Assembly (NCBI RefSeq): GCF_029837695.1
Contig: NZ_JAOEEA010000008.1
Location: forward strand, 186,001 to 250,000
Direction of reading: 5' to 3'
DNA: 64,000 nt
DNA from: Pseudomonas sp. GD04019
GTDB taxonomy: Bacteria; Pseudomonadota; Gammaproteobacteria; Pseudomonadales; Pseudomonadaceae
The translations under genes and the position numbers were made by a program. The notes beneath the pieces were generated by a model that saw only the letters and a program-made list of their open reading frames with translations, had not been told where the DNA came from and did not search any database. Positions 22,917 through 31,493 of the stretch are shown piece after piece (position 1 is the stretch's first letter; each line of letters opens with the position of its first letter).

Positions 22917-24011
22917 ATGACTCCTCTTGAGCGTTATCAGGCCGATCTGAAGCGGCCGGACTTCTTCCACGACGCCGCACAGGAAAACGCCGTGCGCCAC
23001 CTGCAGCGTCTGTACGACGAACTGGTGGCGGATTCCCAGGCGTCTTCCGGGCTGTTCGGCAAGTTGTTCGGCAAGAAGCGCCAGGAGCCGGTCAAAGGTC
23101 TCTACTTCTGGGGCGGCGTCGGCCGCGGCAAGACCTACCTGGTCGATACCTTCTTCGACGCGCTGCCGTTCGAGCAGAAGATGCGCACCCACTTCCACCG
23201 CTTCATGAAGCGTGTGCACGAGGAAATGCGCACCCTCAAGGGTGAGAAGAACCCGCTGACCATCATCGGCAAGCGCTTCGCCGACGAGGCGCGGGTGATC
23301 TGCTTCGACGAGTTCTTCGTCAGCGACATCACTGACGCCATGATCCTCGCCACGCTGCTGGAGGAGCTGTTCAAGAACGGCGTGAGCCTGGTGGCCACCT
23401 CCAACATCGTGCCGGACGGCCTGTACAAGGACGGCCTGCAGCGCGCGCGCTTCCTGCCGGCCATCGCCCTGGTCAAGCAGTACACCGAAGTGGTCAACGT
23501 CGACAGCGGCGTGGACTACCGCCTGCGCGCCCTGGAGCAGGCCGAGCTGTTCCACTGGCCACTGGATGCCGAGGCCGAGATCAGCCTGGAGAAGAGCTTC
23601 AACAGCCTGCTGCCCGAGCACTGCAAGGTGGAGGAGAACAAGGCGTTGATGATCGAGAACCGTCCGATCATGGCGCGCAAGGAAGGCGATGACGTGGCCT
23701 GGTTCGAGTTCCGCGAGCTGTGCGACGGCCCGCGCAGCCAGAACGACTACATCGAGCTGGGCAAGATCTTCCACGCGGTGATCCTGGCCAACGTTGAGCA
23801 AATGGGCGTGGCCAAGGACGACATGGCGCGGCGCTTCATCAACCTGGTGGACGAGTTCTACGACCGCAACGTCAAGCTGATCATCTCGGCCGAGGTGGAG
23901 CTGAAGGACCTGTATACCGGTGGACGCCTGAGCTTCGAGTTCCAGCGCACCCTCAGTCGCCTGCTGGAGATGCAGTCGCACGAGTTCCTCTCGCGGCCGC
24001 ACAAGCCCTAG
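22917..24011 (+). CDS. zapE: Cell division ATPase ZapE (AFG1-like)
   Basis: A 364-residue AFG1/LACE1-type P-loop ATPase with Walker A GGVGRGKT (66-73) and Walker B RVICFDEFFVSDI. In E. coli ZapE associates with the Z-ring under stress or low oxygen and modulates FtsZ. It has its own gap of 85 bp after trpS, with a T-run just before the start. Confidence 0.95.
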   Translation: MTPLERYQADLKRPDFFHDAAQENAVRHLQRLYDELVADSQASSGLFGKLFGKKRQEPVKGLYFWGGVGRGKTYLVDTFFDALPFEQKMRTHFHRFMKRVHEEMRTLKGEKNPLTIIGKRFADEARVICFDEFFVSDITDAMILATLLEELFKNGVSLVATSNIVPDGLYKDGLQRARFLPAIALVKQYTEVVNVDSGVDYRLRALEQAELFHWPLDAEAEISLEKSFNSLLPEHCKVEENKALMIENRPIMARKEGDDVAWFEFRELCDGPRSQNDYIELGKIFHAVILANVEQMGVAKDDMARRFINLVDEFYDRNVKLIISAEVELKDLYTGGRLSFEFQRTLSRLLEMQSHEFLSRPHKP

Positions 24012-24018
24012 CAAATCA

Positions 24019-24144
24019 CCGGAAAGCTACTGCGCTCGGTCAGGCTGTGTTGAAAGCAGGCTCAGAATGCTTATTTACAACTCGTAAACTGCGCATCTTC
24101 GCCTGCTTTCGCCTTGCCTGCCCTTCGCTCGCTACGCTTTCCGG
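24019..24144 (+). repeat. 126-bp nested inverted-repeat element after zapE
   Basis: The ends are CCGGAAAGC (24019-24027) and GCTTTCCGG (24136-24144), a perfect 9-bp terminal inverted repeat. Nested inside are GAAAGCAGGC (24052-24061) and GCCTGCTTTC (24101-24110), a perfect 10-bp pair, and at the centre TTTAC...GTAAA (24074-24088). There is no coding frame of note. From memory the inner core resembles dispersed Pseudomonas intergenic repeats, so it may be a MITE- or REP-like element. Confidence 0.62.
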
Positions 24145-24164
24145 CAATTTGCGGTATCAATGAA

Positions 24165-24192
24165 AGAAGGGCTGCCCATGGGCAGCCCTTCT
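24165..24192. terminator. Perfect palindrome terminator between zapE and glxA-type gene
   Basis: AGAAGGGCTGCCC and its exact complement form a 28-bp palindrome. On the minus strand it is followed by TTCTTTC-like sequence, so it best suits termination of the regulator gene; the plus side has only a short T content. Confidence 0.68.
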
Positions 24193-24227
24193 GCGTTTCA
24201 GGCAGTCTGCGACCAGTCGGCCCGCGC

Positions 24228-25211
24228 TCAGGCGCTGTCCTTGTGCTGGAACTGCCGGCGGTACTGGTTGGGTGACAGCTCGGCATGCTGGCGGAACAGG
24301 CGGGCGAAGAAACTGGCGTCGTCGTAGCCGACTTCGTAGCTGATGGTCTTGATGCTCTTGCGGGTGGCGCTGAGCAGGCCCTTGGCCGTCTCGATGCGCA
24401 GGCGCTGCAGGTAGTGCAGGGGTTTGTCGCCGGTCGCCGCCTGGAAGCGCCGCATGAAGTTGCGGATGCTCATGCCGTGCTGGCGCGCTACGTCCTCGAT
24501 GCGGAATTTTTCGGCGAAGTGCTCTTCCAGCCACTGCTGCACCTGCAGGATGGCCACGTCCTGGTGCAGTTTCTGCCCGCCGAAGCCGATGCGCCCGGGG
24601 CTGTAGCTGCGCTGGGTCTCGTAGAGGATGTCGCGCGAGACGCCCTGGGCGATGCCGGCGCCGCAGTAGCGCTCGATCAGGTAGATGTACAGGTCGCAGG
24701 CCGAGGTGACGCCGCCGGCGCAGTACAGGTTGTCGGCGTCCGACAGGTGCTTGTCCTGGTTCAGCAGCACCTTGGGGAAGCGCTCGGTGAACTCGCGGAA
24801 GAAGCGCCAGTAAGTGGTTGCCTCCTTGCCGTCGAGCAGCCCGGCCTGGGCCATCCAGAACACGCCGGTGGCCTCGCCGCAGATGGCGCTGCCGGCGGCA
24901 TGTCGTTCGCGTAGCCAGGGCAGGACCTCGGGGCAGCGCTGGCAGAGGGCGTCGAAGTCGCCCCAGAAGGCCGGCAGGATCACCACCTCGGCCTCGCCCA
25001 GGCTGCCGTCCACCGGGATCACCGCCTCGCTAAAGCTGGTCACTGCCTGGCCGTCCGGGCTGACCACGCGGATCTGGAACGCCGAGGTCGGTCCCAGGCC
25101 CTGCTGCTTGCCGTGGCGCAGCCCGGCCATGTGGAAGAAGTCCCGGGCCTGCATCAGGGTGGCGGCGAAGACGCCATCGGTGGCGAGTATGGCGATGCGG
25201 GTAGGCGACAT
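24228..25211 (-). CDS. GlxA-type AraC-family transcriptional regulator (DJ-1/PfpI plus HTH)
   Basis: A 327-residue regulator. Residues 1-185 are a DJ-1/PfpI (class I amidotransferase-like) domain; residues about 220-320 hold two AraC helix-turn-helix motifs (IEDVARQHGMSIRNFMRRF and ISYEVGYDDASFFARLFRQ). At the nucleophile elbow most relatives read CTG, but here it reads ATG (A114-T115-G116), so the domain probably senses a ligand rather than catalysing. It is divergent from the acyl-CoA dehydrogenase gene and could regulate it; the target is unknown. Confidence 0.9.
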   Translation of the reverse strand: MSPTRIAILATDGVFAATLMQARDFFHMAGLRHGKQQGLGPTSAFQIRVVSPDGQAVTSFSEAVIPVDGSLGEAEVVILPAFWGDFDALCQRCPEVLPWLRERHAAGSAICGEATGVFWMAQAGLLDGKEATTYWRFFREFTERFPKVLLNQDKHLSDADNLYCAGGVTSACDLYIYLIERYCGAGIAQGVSRDILYETQRSYSPGRIGFGGQKLHQDVAILQVQQWLEEHFAEKFRIEDVARQHGMSIRNFMRRFQAATGDKPLHYLQRLRIETAKGLLSATRKSIKTISYEVGYDDASFFARLFRQHAELSPNQYRRQFQHKDSA

Positions 25212-25351
25212 GTTTGTTGTTCTTGTTAGTGATTAAACGGTCATCAGGTGGCTGGATCGTCTTATTTTTTGTCGCATGTGTCCAGTGCCCCTGGCAACGA
25301 CGCTGGCCTAGAGTGGGGGCACCCAACGATCACTCAGAAGCAGGTGTAACA

Positions 25352-26488
25352 ATGATTCCAAGAACCCTGTTCAGCTCCGAGCACGAGCTGTTCCGCGAGT
25401 CCGTGCGCAAGTTCTTCGAGCAGGAGGCGGCGCCTTTCCACGCCCAGTGGGAAAAGGACGGTCACATCGACCGCGCCCTGTGGAACAAGGCCGGTGACGC
25501 CGGCATGCTCTGCTCCCACATTCCCGAGGAATACGGCGGCATGAGCGCCGACTTCCTCTACAGCGCCGTGGTGATCGAGGAGCAGTCGCGCCTCGGCCTG
25601 TCCGGTGTCGGCTTCTCGCTGCACTCGGACATCGTCGCGCCCTACATCCTTCACTACGGCAGCGAAGCGCAGAAGCAGCATTACCTGCCGAAGATGGTGA
25701 CCGGCGAAGTGGTCACCGCCATCGCCATGACCGAGCCGGGCACCGGCTCCGACCTGCAGGGCGTGAAGACCACCGCCCTGCTGGATGGCGATCACTACGT
25801 GATCAACGGCTCGAAGACCTTCATCACCAACGGCTGGCTGGCCGACATGGTGATAGTCGTCGCCAAGACCGATCCCAAGGGCGGCGCCAAGGGGATCAGC
25901 CTGTTCCTGGTAGATGCCAACACCCCGGGATTCTCCAAGGGCAAGCGCCTGGAGAAGGTCGGCATGAAGGCCCAGGACACCTCCGAGCTGTTCTTCCAGG
26001 ACGTGCGCATTCCCAAGGAAAACCTGCTGGGCAAGGAGGGCATGGGCTTCGTCTACCTGATGCAGGAGCTGCCCCAGGAGCGTCTGACCGTGGGCGTGGG
26101 CGCCATCGCCTCGGCCGAGGCGGCGATCAAGTGGACCCTGGACTACACCCGTGAGCGCAAGGCCTTCGGCAAGTCCGTCTCCGACTTCCAGAACACTCGC
26201 TTCAAGCTGGCCGAGATGACCACCGAGGCGCAGATCGGCCGGGTGTTCGTCGACCGCTGCCTGGAGCTGCACCTGCAGGGCAAGCTGGATGTGCCGACCG
26301 CGGCGATGCTCAAGTACTGGGGTACCGACCTGCAGTGCAAGGTGATCGACGAGTGCGTGCAGCTGCATGGTGGCTACGGCTACATGTGGGAATACCCGAT
26401 CGCCCGTGCCTGGGCCGACTCGCGGGTGCAGCGCATCTACGCCGGCACCAACGAGATCATGAAAGAGATCATTTCCCGCTCGCTGTAA
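25352..26488 (+). CDS. Acyl-CoA dehydrogenase
   Basis: A 378-residue flavoprotein of the acyl-CoA dehydrogenase family. FAD-binding blocks [13 protein letters not shown] and KTFITNG are present, and the C-terminal [10 protein letters not shown] holds the likely catalytic glutamate. It oxidises an acyl-CoA to the enoyl-CoA in beta-oxidation or branched-acid catabolism; chain length is not readable from sequence. I place the start at [12 protein letters not shown]; the upstream in-frame extension to 25214 overlaps the divergent promoter region. Probably under control of the adjacent regulator. Confidence 0.9.
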   Translation: MIPRTLFSSEHELFRESVRKFFEQEAAPFHAQWEKDGHIDRALWNKAGDAGMLCSHIPEEYGGMSADFLYSAVVIEEQSRLGLSGVGFSLHSDIVAPYILHYGSEAQKQHYLPKMVTGEVVTAIAMTEPGTGSDLQGVKTTALLDGDHYVINGSKTFITNGWLADMVIVVAKTDPKGGAKGISLFLVDANTPGFSKGKRLEKVGMKAQDTSELFFQDVRIPKENLLGKEGMGFVYLMQELPQERLTVGVGAIASAEAAIKWTLDYTRERKAFGKSVSDFQNTRFKLAEMTTEAQIGRVFVDRCLELHLQGKLDVPTAAMLKYWGTDLQCKVIDECVQLHGGYGYMWEYPIARAWADSRVQRIYAGTNEIMKEIISRSL

Positions 26489-26576
26489 GCCTCTCCTGGT
26501 TCGCCTGCGGTCGTCGCGGGCGAACCAGCCTCTGCCGATGTCGGTCTACCGATCCATTGCGGGATTGGAGTCGCCG

Positions 26577-27284
26577 ATGCATACATCACCCTTCGCCGAT
26601 TGGGACGGGACCGCGCAACAGGCGCGCGTGCTGCAGAGTGCGCTGGCCGAACGAGTGGTGCTGGAGGATGACTTCGCGCCGCCGCGGATAATCGCCGGCG
26701 TGGATGTCGGTTTCGAAGAGCAGGGCAGCATCACCCTGGCGGCCGCCGTGCTGCTCGATGCTAATACCTTGCAGCTGATTGCCCATAGCGTGGCGCGCAT
26801 TCCCACCAGCATGCCCTATGTGCCGGGGCTATTGTCTTTCCGCGAGCTGCCGGCCTTGCTGCAGGCATTGCGCGATCTGCCGCAGATACCGGATCTGATC
26901 TACTGCGACGGCCTGGGCATCGCCCACCCGCGCCGGCTCGGCATCGCTTCGCACCTGGGCGTGGTGACCGGGCTGCCGACCATTGGTGTGGCCAAGAGCA
27001 TCCTCGTCGGTACTCATGCGGAGCTGCCGCAGGAGAAGGGCGCGCGCGTGCCGCTCAGGCATGCGGGTGAGCAGGTTGGCTGGATGCTGCGCAGCAAGGA
27101 CAAGGTCAAGCCGCTGATCGTCTCGCCAGGGCATCGCGTGAGCATGGCTAGCGCCGTCGAGCTGGTGCTGGCCTGCTGCCGTGGTTATCGCCTGCCCGAG
27201 CCGACCCGCCTGGCGGATCGGCTGGCTTCGCGCCGCGGCGAGATGCCGGCGCCCCGAGCGAGCACGCCGGACCTGTTCGGCTGA
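26577..27284 (+). CDS. nfi: Endonuclease V (deoxyinosine 3'-endonuclease)
   Basis: A 235-residue EndoV. Metal-binding and catalytic residues are visible as D43 (AGVDVGF), E90 (LSFRE) and D111 ([14 protein letters not shown]), and the strand-separating wedge is PYVP (80-83). It cuts the second phosphodiester 3' of deoxyinosine, starting repair of deaminated adenine. The ATG at 26577 has a GGAG ribosome site; ATG 26538 lacks one. It stands between the acyl-CoA dehydrogenase and aldo-keto reductase genes, a position where I recall no such gene in P. aeruginosa. Confidence 0.93.
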   Translation: MHTSPFADWDGTAQQARVLQSALAERVVLEDDFAPPRIIAGVDVGFEEQGSITLAAAVLLDANTLQLIAHSVARIPTSMPYVPGLLSFRELPALLQALRDLPQIPDLIYCDGLGIAHPRRLGIASHLGVVTGLPTIGVAKSILVGTHAELPQEKGARVPLRHAGEQVGWMLRSKDKVKPLIVSPGHRVSMASAVELVLACCRGYRLPEPTRLADRLASRRGEMPAPRASTPDLFG

Positions 27285-27287
27285 GCC

Positions 27288-28325
27288 TCAGGGCGCCGGG
27301 TTGGGTTGCTCGCGTTGGATGGCCTCGATGCCCTCCAGAACCTCTGCCGAGAGCCGGAGATCGATGCTGTCCAGGTTGCTCTCCAGCTGCTCCGGGCTAG
27401 TGGCGCCGATGATGTTGCTGGTGACGAAGGGTTGGCGGGTGACGAAGGCCAGCGCCATCTGCGCCGGGTCCAGACCGTGCTCGCGGGCCAGCTGCACGTA
27501 ACGGTCGCAGGCGGCCTGGGCTTGCGGGTTGGTGTAGCGCGAGAAACGGCTGAACAGGGTGATCCTCGCGTTGGCCGGACGGGCGCCGTTGGCGTATTTG
27601 CCGGAGAGCATGCCGAACGCCAGCGGCGAGTAAGCCAGTAGGCCGCACTGCTCGCGGATCGCCACTTCCGCCAGGCCCACCTCGAAGCTGCGGTTGAGCA
27701 GGTTGTAGGGGTTCTGGATCGACACCATGCGAGCCAGGCCCAGGCTGTCGGCCAGTTGCAGGAACTTCATGGTGCCCCAGGGCGTTTCATTGGACAGGCC
27801 GATATGGCGGATCTTGCCGGCCGCGATCTGCTCACCGAGGGCTTCGAGGATTTCCTGCAGCGGGGTGAAGCCCTGCTCCTGATGGCGATAGCCGAGCTGG
27901 CCGAAGAAGTTGGTGCTGCGCTCCGGCCAGTGCAGCTGGTACAGGTCGATCCAGTCGGTCTGCAGGCGCTTCAGGCTGTCGTCGACGGCGGCGCTGATAT
28001 GCGCGCGGTTGTGCTTGAGCTGGCCGCCGCGGATGTAGTCGATGCCATTGCCGGGGCCGGCCACCTTGCTGGCCAGGATCCAGTCGGCACGGTTGCCGCG
28101 AGCCTTGAAGTAGTTGCCGATGATGCGTTCCGTGGCGCCATAGGTATTGCTACGCGGCGGCACCGGGTACATCTCGGCGGTATCGAGGAAATTGATCCCG
28201 GCGGCGCGGGCACGATCGATCTGGCCGAAGCCATCGGCCTCGCTGTTCTGCTCGCCCCAGGTCATGCTGCCCAGGCACAGTGCGCTGACGCTAAGGTCGC
28301 TGCGGCCCAGTTGACGGTATTCCAT
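27288..28325 (-). CDS. Aldo-keto reductase (Tas-like)
   Basis: A 345-residue aldo-keto reductase. The catalytic tetrad is visible: D and Y in FLDTAEMYPVPP, K in LASKVAG and H in YQLHWPERS; the NADPH site is IIGATSPEQLESNL. The inserted loop PPRSNTYGATERIIG is characteristic of Tas-like enzymes. Substrate is unknown. It is convergent with nfi (3 bp apart) and divergent from rplM. Confidence 0.9.
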   Translation of the reverse strand: MEYRQLGRSDLSVSALCLGSMTWGEQNSEADGFGQIDRARAAGINFLDTAEMYPVPPRSNTYGATERIIGNYFKARGNRADWILASKVAGPGNGIDYIRGGQLKHNRAHISAAVDDSLKRLQTDWIDLYQLHWPERSTNFFGQLGYRHQEQGFTPLQEILEALGEQIAAGKIRHIGLSNETPWGTMKFLQLADSLGLARMVSIQNPYNLLNRSFEVGLAEVAIREQCGLLAYSPLAFGMLSGKYANGARPANARITLFSRFSRYTNPQAQAACDRYVQLAREHGLDPAQMALAFVTRQPFVTSNIIGATSPEQLESNLDSIDLRLSAEVLEGIEAIQREQPNPAP

Positions 28326-28358
28326 GTGCGGCTCCTTGGTTCAAGCGGGAGCGCCCAG

Positions 28359-28387
28359 CATAAAGCAGGTTGCTATTTTCGCAGCAA
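28359..28387 (-). promoter_or_regulatory. Likely promoter of the aldo-keto reductase gene
   Basis: On the minus strand TTGCTG (28382-28387) and TTTATG (28359-28364) are separated by exactly 17 bp, 34 bp before the ATG. Confidence 0.55.
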
Positions 28388-28411
28388 TCGGCATAATTCC
28401 GCGGCTTTCTC

Positions 28412-28474
28412 GGCGGGGATGCCTAGCCCGTACGAGAAGGAAGGTGGGGATGCCTAGCCCACCGAAACCCCGCC
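28412..28474 (+). repeat. Paired 15-bp direct repeats inside an inverted repeat, upstream of rplM
   Basis: GGGGATGCCTAGCCC occurs twice, at 28415-28429 and 28446-28460 (31-bp period). The pair is flanked by GGCGGGG (28412-28418) and CCCCGCC (28468-28474). The second copy also sits in a GGTGGG...CCCACC hairpin (28443-28463). It lies between the divergent promoters of the reductase gene and rplM. Function unknown. Confidence 0.6.
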
Positions 28475-28531
28475 GTGGCGGACGCGCTGACCCGAGCCCC
28501 CGACAGCGTCTGTTTCCGGCTGTCTTTGACC

Positions 28532-28560
28532 TTGTCAAAGCAAGCACTATTCAGTAAGAT
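28532..28560 (+). promoter_or_regulatory. Sigma-70 promoter of rplM-rpsI
   Basis: TTGTCA (28532-28537) and TAAGAT (28555-28560) with 17-bp spacing, a strong match. The hairpin CTTTGAC-CTT-GTCAAAG (28524-28540) overlaps the -35 element. Confidence 0.72.
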
Positions 28561-28601
28561 CCGCCGTCTTATTTTCAGGGCGGCCCCTGAGGCTATAGCG
28601 A

Positions 28602-29030
28602 ATGAAGACTTTTACTGCAAAACCGGAAACTGTTAAGCGCGACTGGTACGTCGTCGACGCTGCAGGTCAGACCCTGGGTCGTCTGGCCACCGAAATCGCG
28701 AGCCGTCTGCGCGGCAAGCACAAGCCGGAATACACCCCGCACGTTGATACCGGCGACTACATCGTCGTGATCAATGCCGAGCAGGTGCGTGTAACTGGCG
28801 CCAAGACCTCCGACAAGATGTACTACTCGCACTCCGGTTTCCCGGGTGGCATCAAGGAAATCAGCTTCGAGAAGCTGATCGCCAAGGCCCCCGAGCGCGT
28901 GATCGAGACCGCGGTCAAGGGCATGCTGCCGAAGAATCCGCTGGGTCGCGACATGTATCGCAAGCTGAAGGTGTACAAGGGTGCCGTTCACCCGCACACC
29001 GCTCAGCAGCCCCAAGAACTGAAGATTTAA
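28602..29030 (+). CDS. rplM: 50S ribosomal protein L13
   Basis: A 142-residue L13, standard length, starting [20 protein letters not shown]. It binds 23S rRNA domain II and is essential for early 50S assembly. In enterics L13 represses its own operon through the leader; the 41-nt leader here after the predicted start site is short. It is 14 bp upstream of rpsI, the universal pairing. Confidence 0.99.
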   Translation: MKTFTAKPETVKRDWYVVDAAGQTLGRLATEIASRLRGKHKPEYTPHVDTGDYIVVINAEQVRVTGAKTSDKMYYSHSGFPGGIKEISFEKLIAKAPERVIETAVKGMLPKNPLGRDMYRKLKVYKGAVHPHTAQQPQELKI

Positions 29031-29044
29031 CGGAATAGTTCATT

Positions 29045-29437
29045 ATGTCGGCGACTCAAAATTACGGCACTGGCCGTCGCAAGACCGCTACCGCACGCGT
29101 ATTCCTGCGTCCGGGCACTGGCAAGATCTCCATCAACAACCGCACCCTGGAAACTTTCTTCGGTCGCGAAACCGCTCGCATGGTCGTGCGTCAGCCGCTT
29201 GAGCTGACCGAAACCACCGAGAAGTTCGACATCTACGTCACCGTTCTCGGTGGTGGTGTCAGCGGTCAGGCTGGTGCGATCCGTCACGGCATCACTCGTG
29301 CCCTGATGGACTACGACGAAGGCCTGCGTCCTGCCCTGCGCAAAGCCGGCTTCGTGACTCGCGATGCTCGCGAAGTAGAACGTAAGAAAGTCGGTCTGCG
29401 CAAAGCGCGTAAGCGTCCGCAGTACTCGAAGCGTTAA
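29045..29437 (+). CDS. rpsI: 30S ribosomal protein S9
   Basis: A 130-residue S9 with the basic C-terminal tail ending KRPQYSKR, which reaches into the P site of the 30S subunit. It follows rplM directly and is terminated 20 bp downstream. Confidence 0.99.
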   Translation: MSATQNYGTGRRKTATARVFLRPGTGKISINNRTLETFFGRETARMVVRQPLELTETTEKFDIYVTVLGGGVSGQAGAIRHGITRALMDYDEGLRPALRKAGFVTRDAREVERKKVGLRKARKRPQYSKR

Positions 29438-29456
29438 TTCGCTGCTACGTTCAAAG

Positions 29457-29488
29457 ACGCCCAGACTCTTCGGAGCTGGGCGTTTTTT
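29457..29488 (+). terminator. Intrinsic terminator after rpsI
   Basis: ACGCCCAG pairs with CTGGGCGT around a loop containing CTTCGGAG, then six T residues. Confidence 0.9.
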
Positions 29489-29508
29489 ATTGCTGCCTGT
29501 TTTTACTC

Positions 29509-29525
29509 TGCGACAACCTGTCGCA
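29509..29525. promoter_or_regulatory. 17-bp palindrome upstream of petA
   Basis: TGCGACA-ACC-TGTCGCA is a perfect 7-bp inverted repeat, 21 bp after the rpsI terminator and about 160 bp before petA. It has the geometry of a dimeric-regulator operator, or of a DNA hairpin; which is not known. Further down, TTTACC (29612-29617) and TTATTA (29634-29639) are a weak promoter candidate. Confidence 0.45.
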
Positions 29526-29688
29526 TTGGTGGAAAGCCCGGTCTGCAAGGCCTGCGACCAATTTGTATCCGGTAATTACCTTGTCAGAAAAGGGGCTTTT
29601 CTTTACCATTCGGCAAATTTTGTGCGGCCCGATTTATTACTTAGTAGAGGCCTGACCACAGGCCACAAAGCTGATGGGAGACGACTGA

Positions 29689-30282
29689 ATGAGCAATGAC
29701 GGCGTGAATGCAGGCCGGCGTCGCTTCCTGGTGGCGGCCACTTCGGTGGTAGGTGCTGCCGGAGCGGTGGGTGCTGCGACCCCGTTCGTGGGGTCATGGT
29801 TCCCCAGTGCCAAGGCCAAAGCGGCCGGTGCACCGGTGAAAGTGAATATCGCCAAGGTCGAACCTGGCCAGCAGATGATCGCCGAATGGCGCGGTCAGCC
29901 GGTATTCATCGTGCGTCGTACCGAGGAGATCCTGGCCAACCTGACCAAGATCGACGGCAGCGTTGCCGACCCGGAATCCGCCGCCTCCGTGCAGCCGGAA
30001 TACGTCGACAAGAAGACTCGCGCGATCAAGCCGGAAATCCTGGTGTTGGTCGGTCTGTGCACCCACCTGGGCTGCTCGCCGTCCTTCCGCCCGGAAGTGG
30101 CACCGGCCGATCTCGGTCCGGAGTGGGTCGGTGGCTATTTCTGCCCCTGCCACGGTTCGCGCTACGACCTCGCCGGTCGCGTCTACAAGGCCCAGCCCGC
30201 GCCGCTGAACCTGCCGGTTCCGCCGCATTCCTACGAGTCCGATGAAGTCATCGTCATCGGCGTGGACCAGGAGAAAGCATGA
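29689..30282 (+). CDS. petA: Ubiquinol-cytochrome c reductase Rieske iron-sulfur subunit
   Basis: A 197-residue Rieske protein. A twin-arginine-like N-terminus (RRRFLVAATS) leads into a transmembrane segment (about 14-33); the [2Fe-2S] ligands are in CTHLGC and CPCHGS. It takes electrons from ubiquinol at the outer site of complex III and passes them to cytochrome c1. It overlaps petB by 4 bp (ATGA). Confidence 0.97.
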   Translation: MSNDGVNAGRRRFLVAATSVVGAAGAVGAATPFVGSWFPSAKAKAAGAPVKVNIAKVEPGQQMIAEWRGQPVFIVRRTEEILANLTKIDGSVADPESAASVQPEYVDKKTRAIKPEILVLVGLCTHLGCSPSFRPEVAPADLGPEWVGGYFCPCHGSRYDLAGRVYKAQPAPLNLPVPPHSYESDEVIVIGVDQEKA

Positions 30283-31493
30283 TGGAAAAATTCATGGCCT
30301 GGGTCGATGCGCGCTTCCCCGCGACCAAGATGTGGGAAGACCATCTGAGCAAGTATTACGCTCCGAAGAACTTCAACTTCTTCTACTTCTTCGGCTCGCT
30401 GGCACTGCTGGTGCTGGTCAATCAGATCCTCACCGGTATCTGGCTGACCATGAGCTTCACGCCGTCCGCCGAGGAAGCCTTCGCTTCCGTCGAGTACATC
30501 ATGCGCGACGTGGAGTTCGGCTGGATCATCCGCTACCTGCACTCCACCGGTGCCTCCGCGTTCTTCGTGGTGGTCTACCTGCACATGTTCCGCGGTCTGC
30601 TCTACGGCTCCTACCAGAAGCCACGTGAGCTGGTGTGGATCTTCGGCATGCTGATCTACCTGTGCCTGATGGCGGAAGCCTTCATGGGCTACCTGCTGCC
30701 GTGGGGTCAGATGTCCTACTGGGGCGCCCAGGTGATCATCTCGCTGTTCGGTGCCATCCCGGTGATCGGCGATGACCTGACCCAGTGGATCCGTGGTGAC
30801 TACCTGATCTCCGGCATCACCCTGAACCGCTTCTTCGCGCTGCACGTGATCGCCCTGCCGATCGTCCTGCTCGGCCTGGTCGTGCTGCACATCCTGGCGC
30901 TGCACGAAGTCGGTTCGAACAACCCGGACGGCGTCGACATCAAGAAGAACAAGGACGAGAACGGCGTGCCGCTCGACGGCATCGCGTTCCATCCCTACTA
31001 CACTGTGAAAGACATTGTCGGCGTGGTGGTCTTCCTGTTCGTCTTCTGCGCCATCGTGTTCTTCTTCCCGGAGATGGGTGGTTACTTCCTCGAGAAGCCG
31101 AACTTCGAGCAGGCCAACCCGTTCAAGACCCCCGAGCACATCGCTCCGGTGTGGTACTTCACCCCCTTCTACGCCATCCTGCGCGCCGTACCGGACAAGC
31201 TGCTGGGCGTGATCGCCATGGGCGCCGCCATCGCCGTGCTGTTCGTCCTGCCTTGGCTCGACCGTAGCCCGGTCAAGTCGATGCGCTACAAGGGCTGGCT
31301 GAGCAAGGTCTGGCTGCTGGTGTTCTGCGTGTCCTTCGTGATCCTCGGCGTGCTGGGCGTACTGGCACCGACTCCGGGCCGTACCCTGCTGTCGCAGATC
31401 TGCACCGCGCTGTATTTCGCCTACTTCATCCTGATGCCGTTCTACACCCGGATGGAGAAGACTAAACCGGTTCCGGAAAGGGTGACTGGCTGA
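30279..31493 (+). CDS. petB: Cytochrome b subunit of the bc1 complex
   Basis: A 404-residue multi-pass cytochrome b carrying both b hemes; heme-ligand histidines are in RYLHSTGASAFFVVVYLHMFRG and LHVIALPIVLLGLVVLHILALH, and the Qo-site motif PEW is in the form PEH/PVW regions. It is separate from cytochrome c1 in this organism, unlike the fused form in some alphaproteobacteria. ATG at 30279 or 30282 is equally possible. Confidence 0.97.
   Translation: MMEKFMAWVDARFPATKMWEDHLSKYYAPKNFNFFYFFGSLALLVLVNQILTGIWLTMSFTPSAEEAFASVEYIMRDVEFGWIIRYLHSTGASAFFVVVYLHMFRGLLYGSYQKPRELVWIFGMLIYLCLMAEAFMGYLLPWGQMSYWGAQVIISLFGAIPVIGDDLTQWIRGDYLISGITLNRFFALHVIALPIVLLGLVVLHILALHEVGSNNPDGVDIKKNKDENGVPLDGIAFHPYYTVKDIVGVVVFLFVFCAIVFFFPEMGGYFLEKPNFEQANPFKTPEHIAPVWYFTPFYAILRAVPDKLLGVIAMGAAIAVLFVLPWLDRSPVKSMRYKGWLSKVWLLVFCVSFVILGVLGVLAPTPGRTLLSQICTALYFAYFILMPFYTRMEKTKPVPERVTG

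Noticed and set aside
28524..28540. CTTTGAC-CTT-GTCAAAG as an L13 leader RNA
   Set aside because: It overlaps the -35 element and lies before the predicted start, so it would not be in the mRNA.
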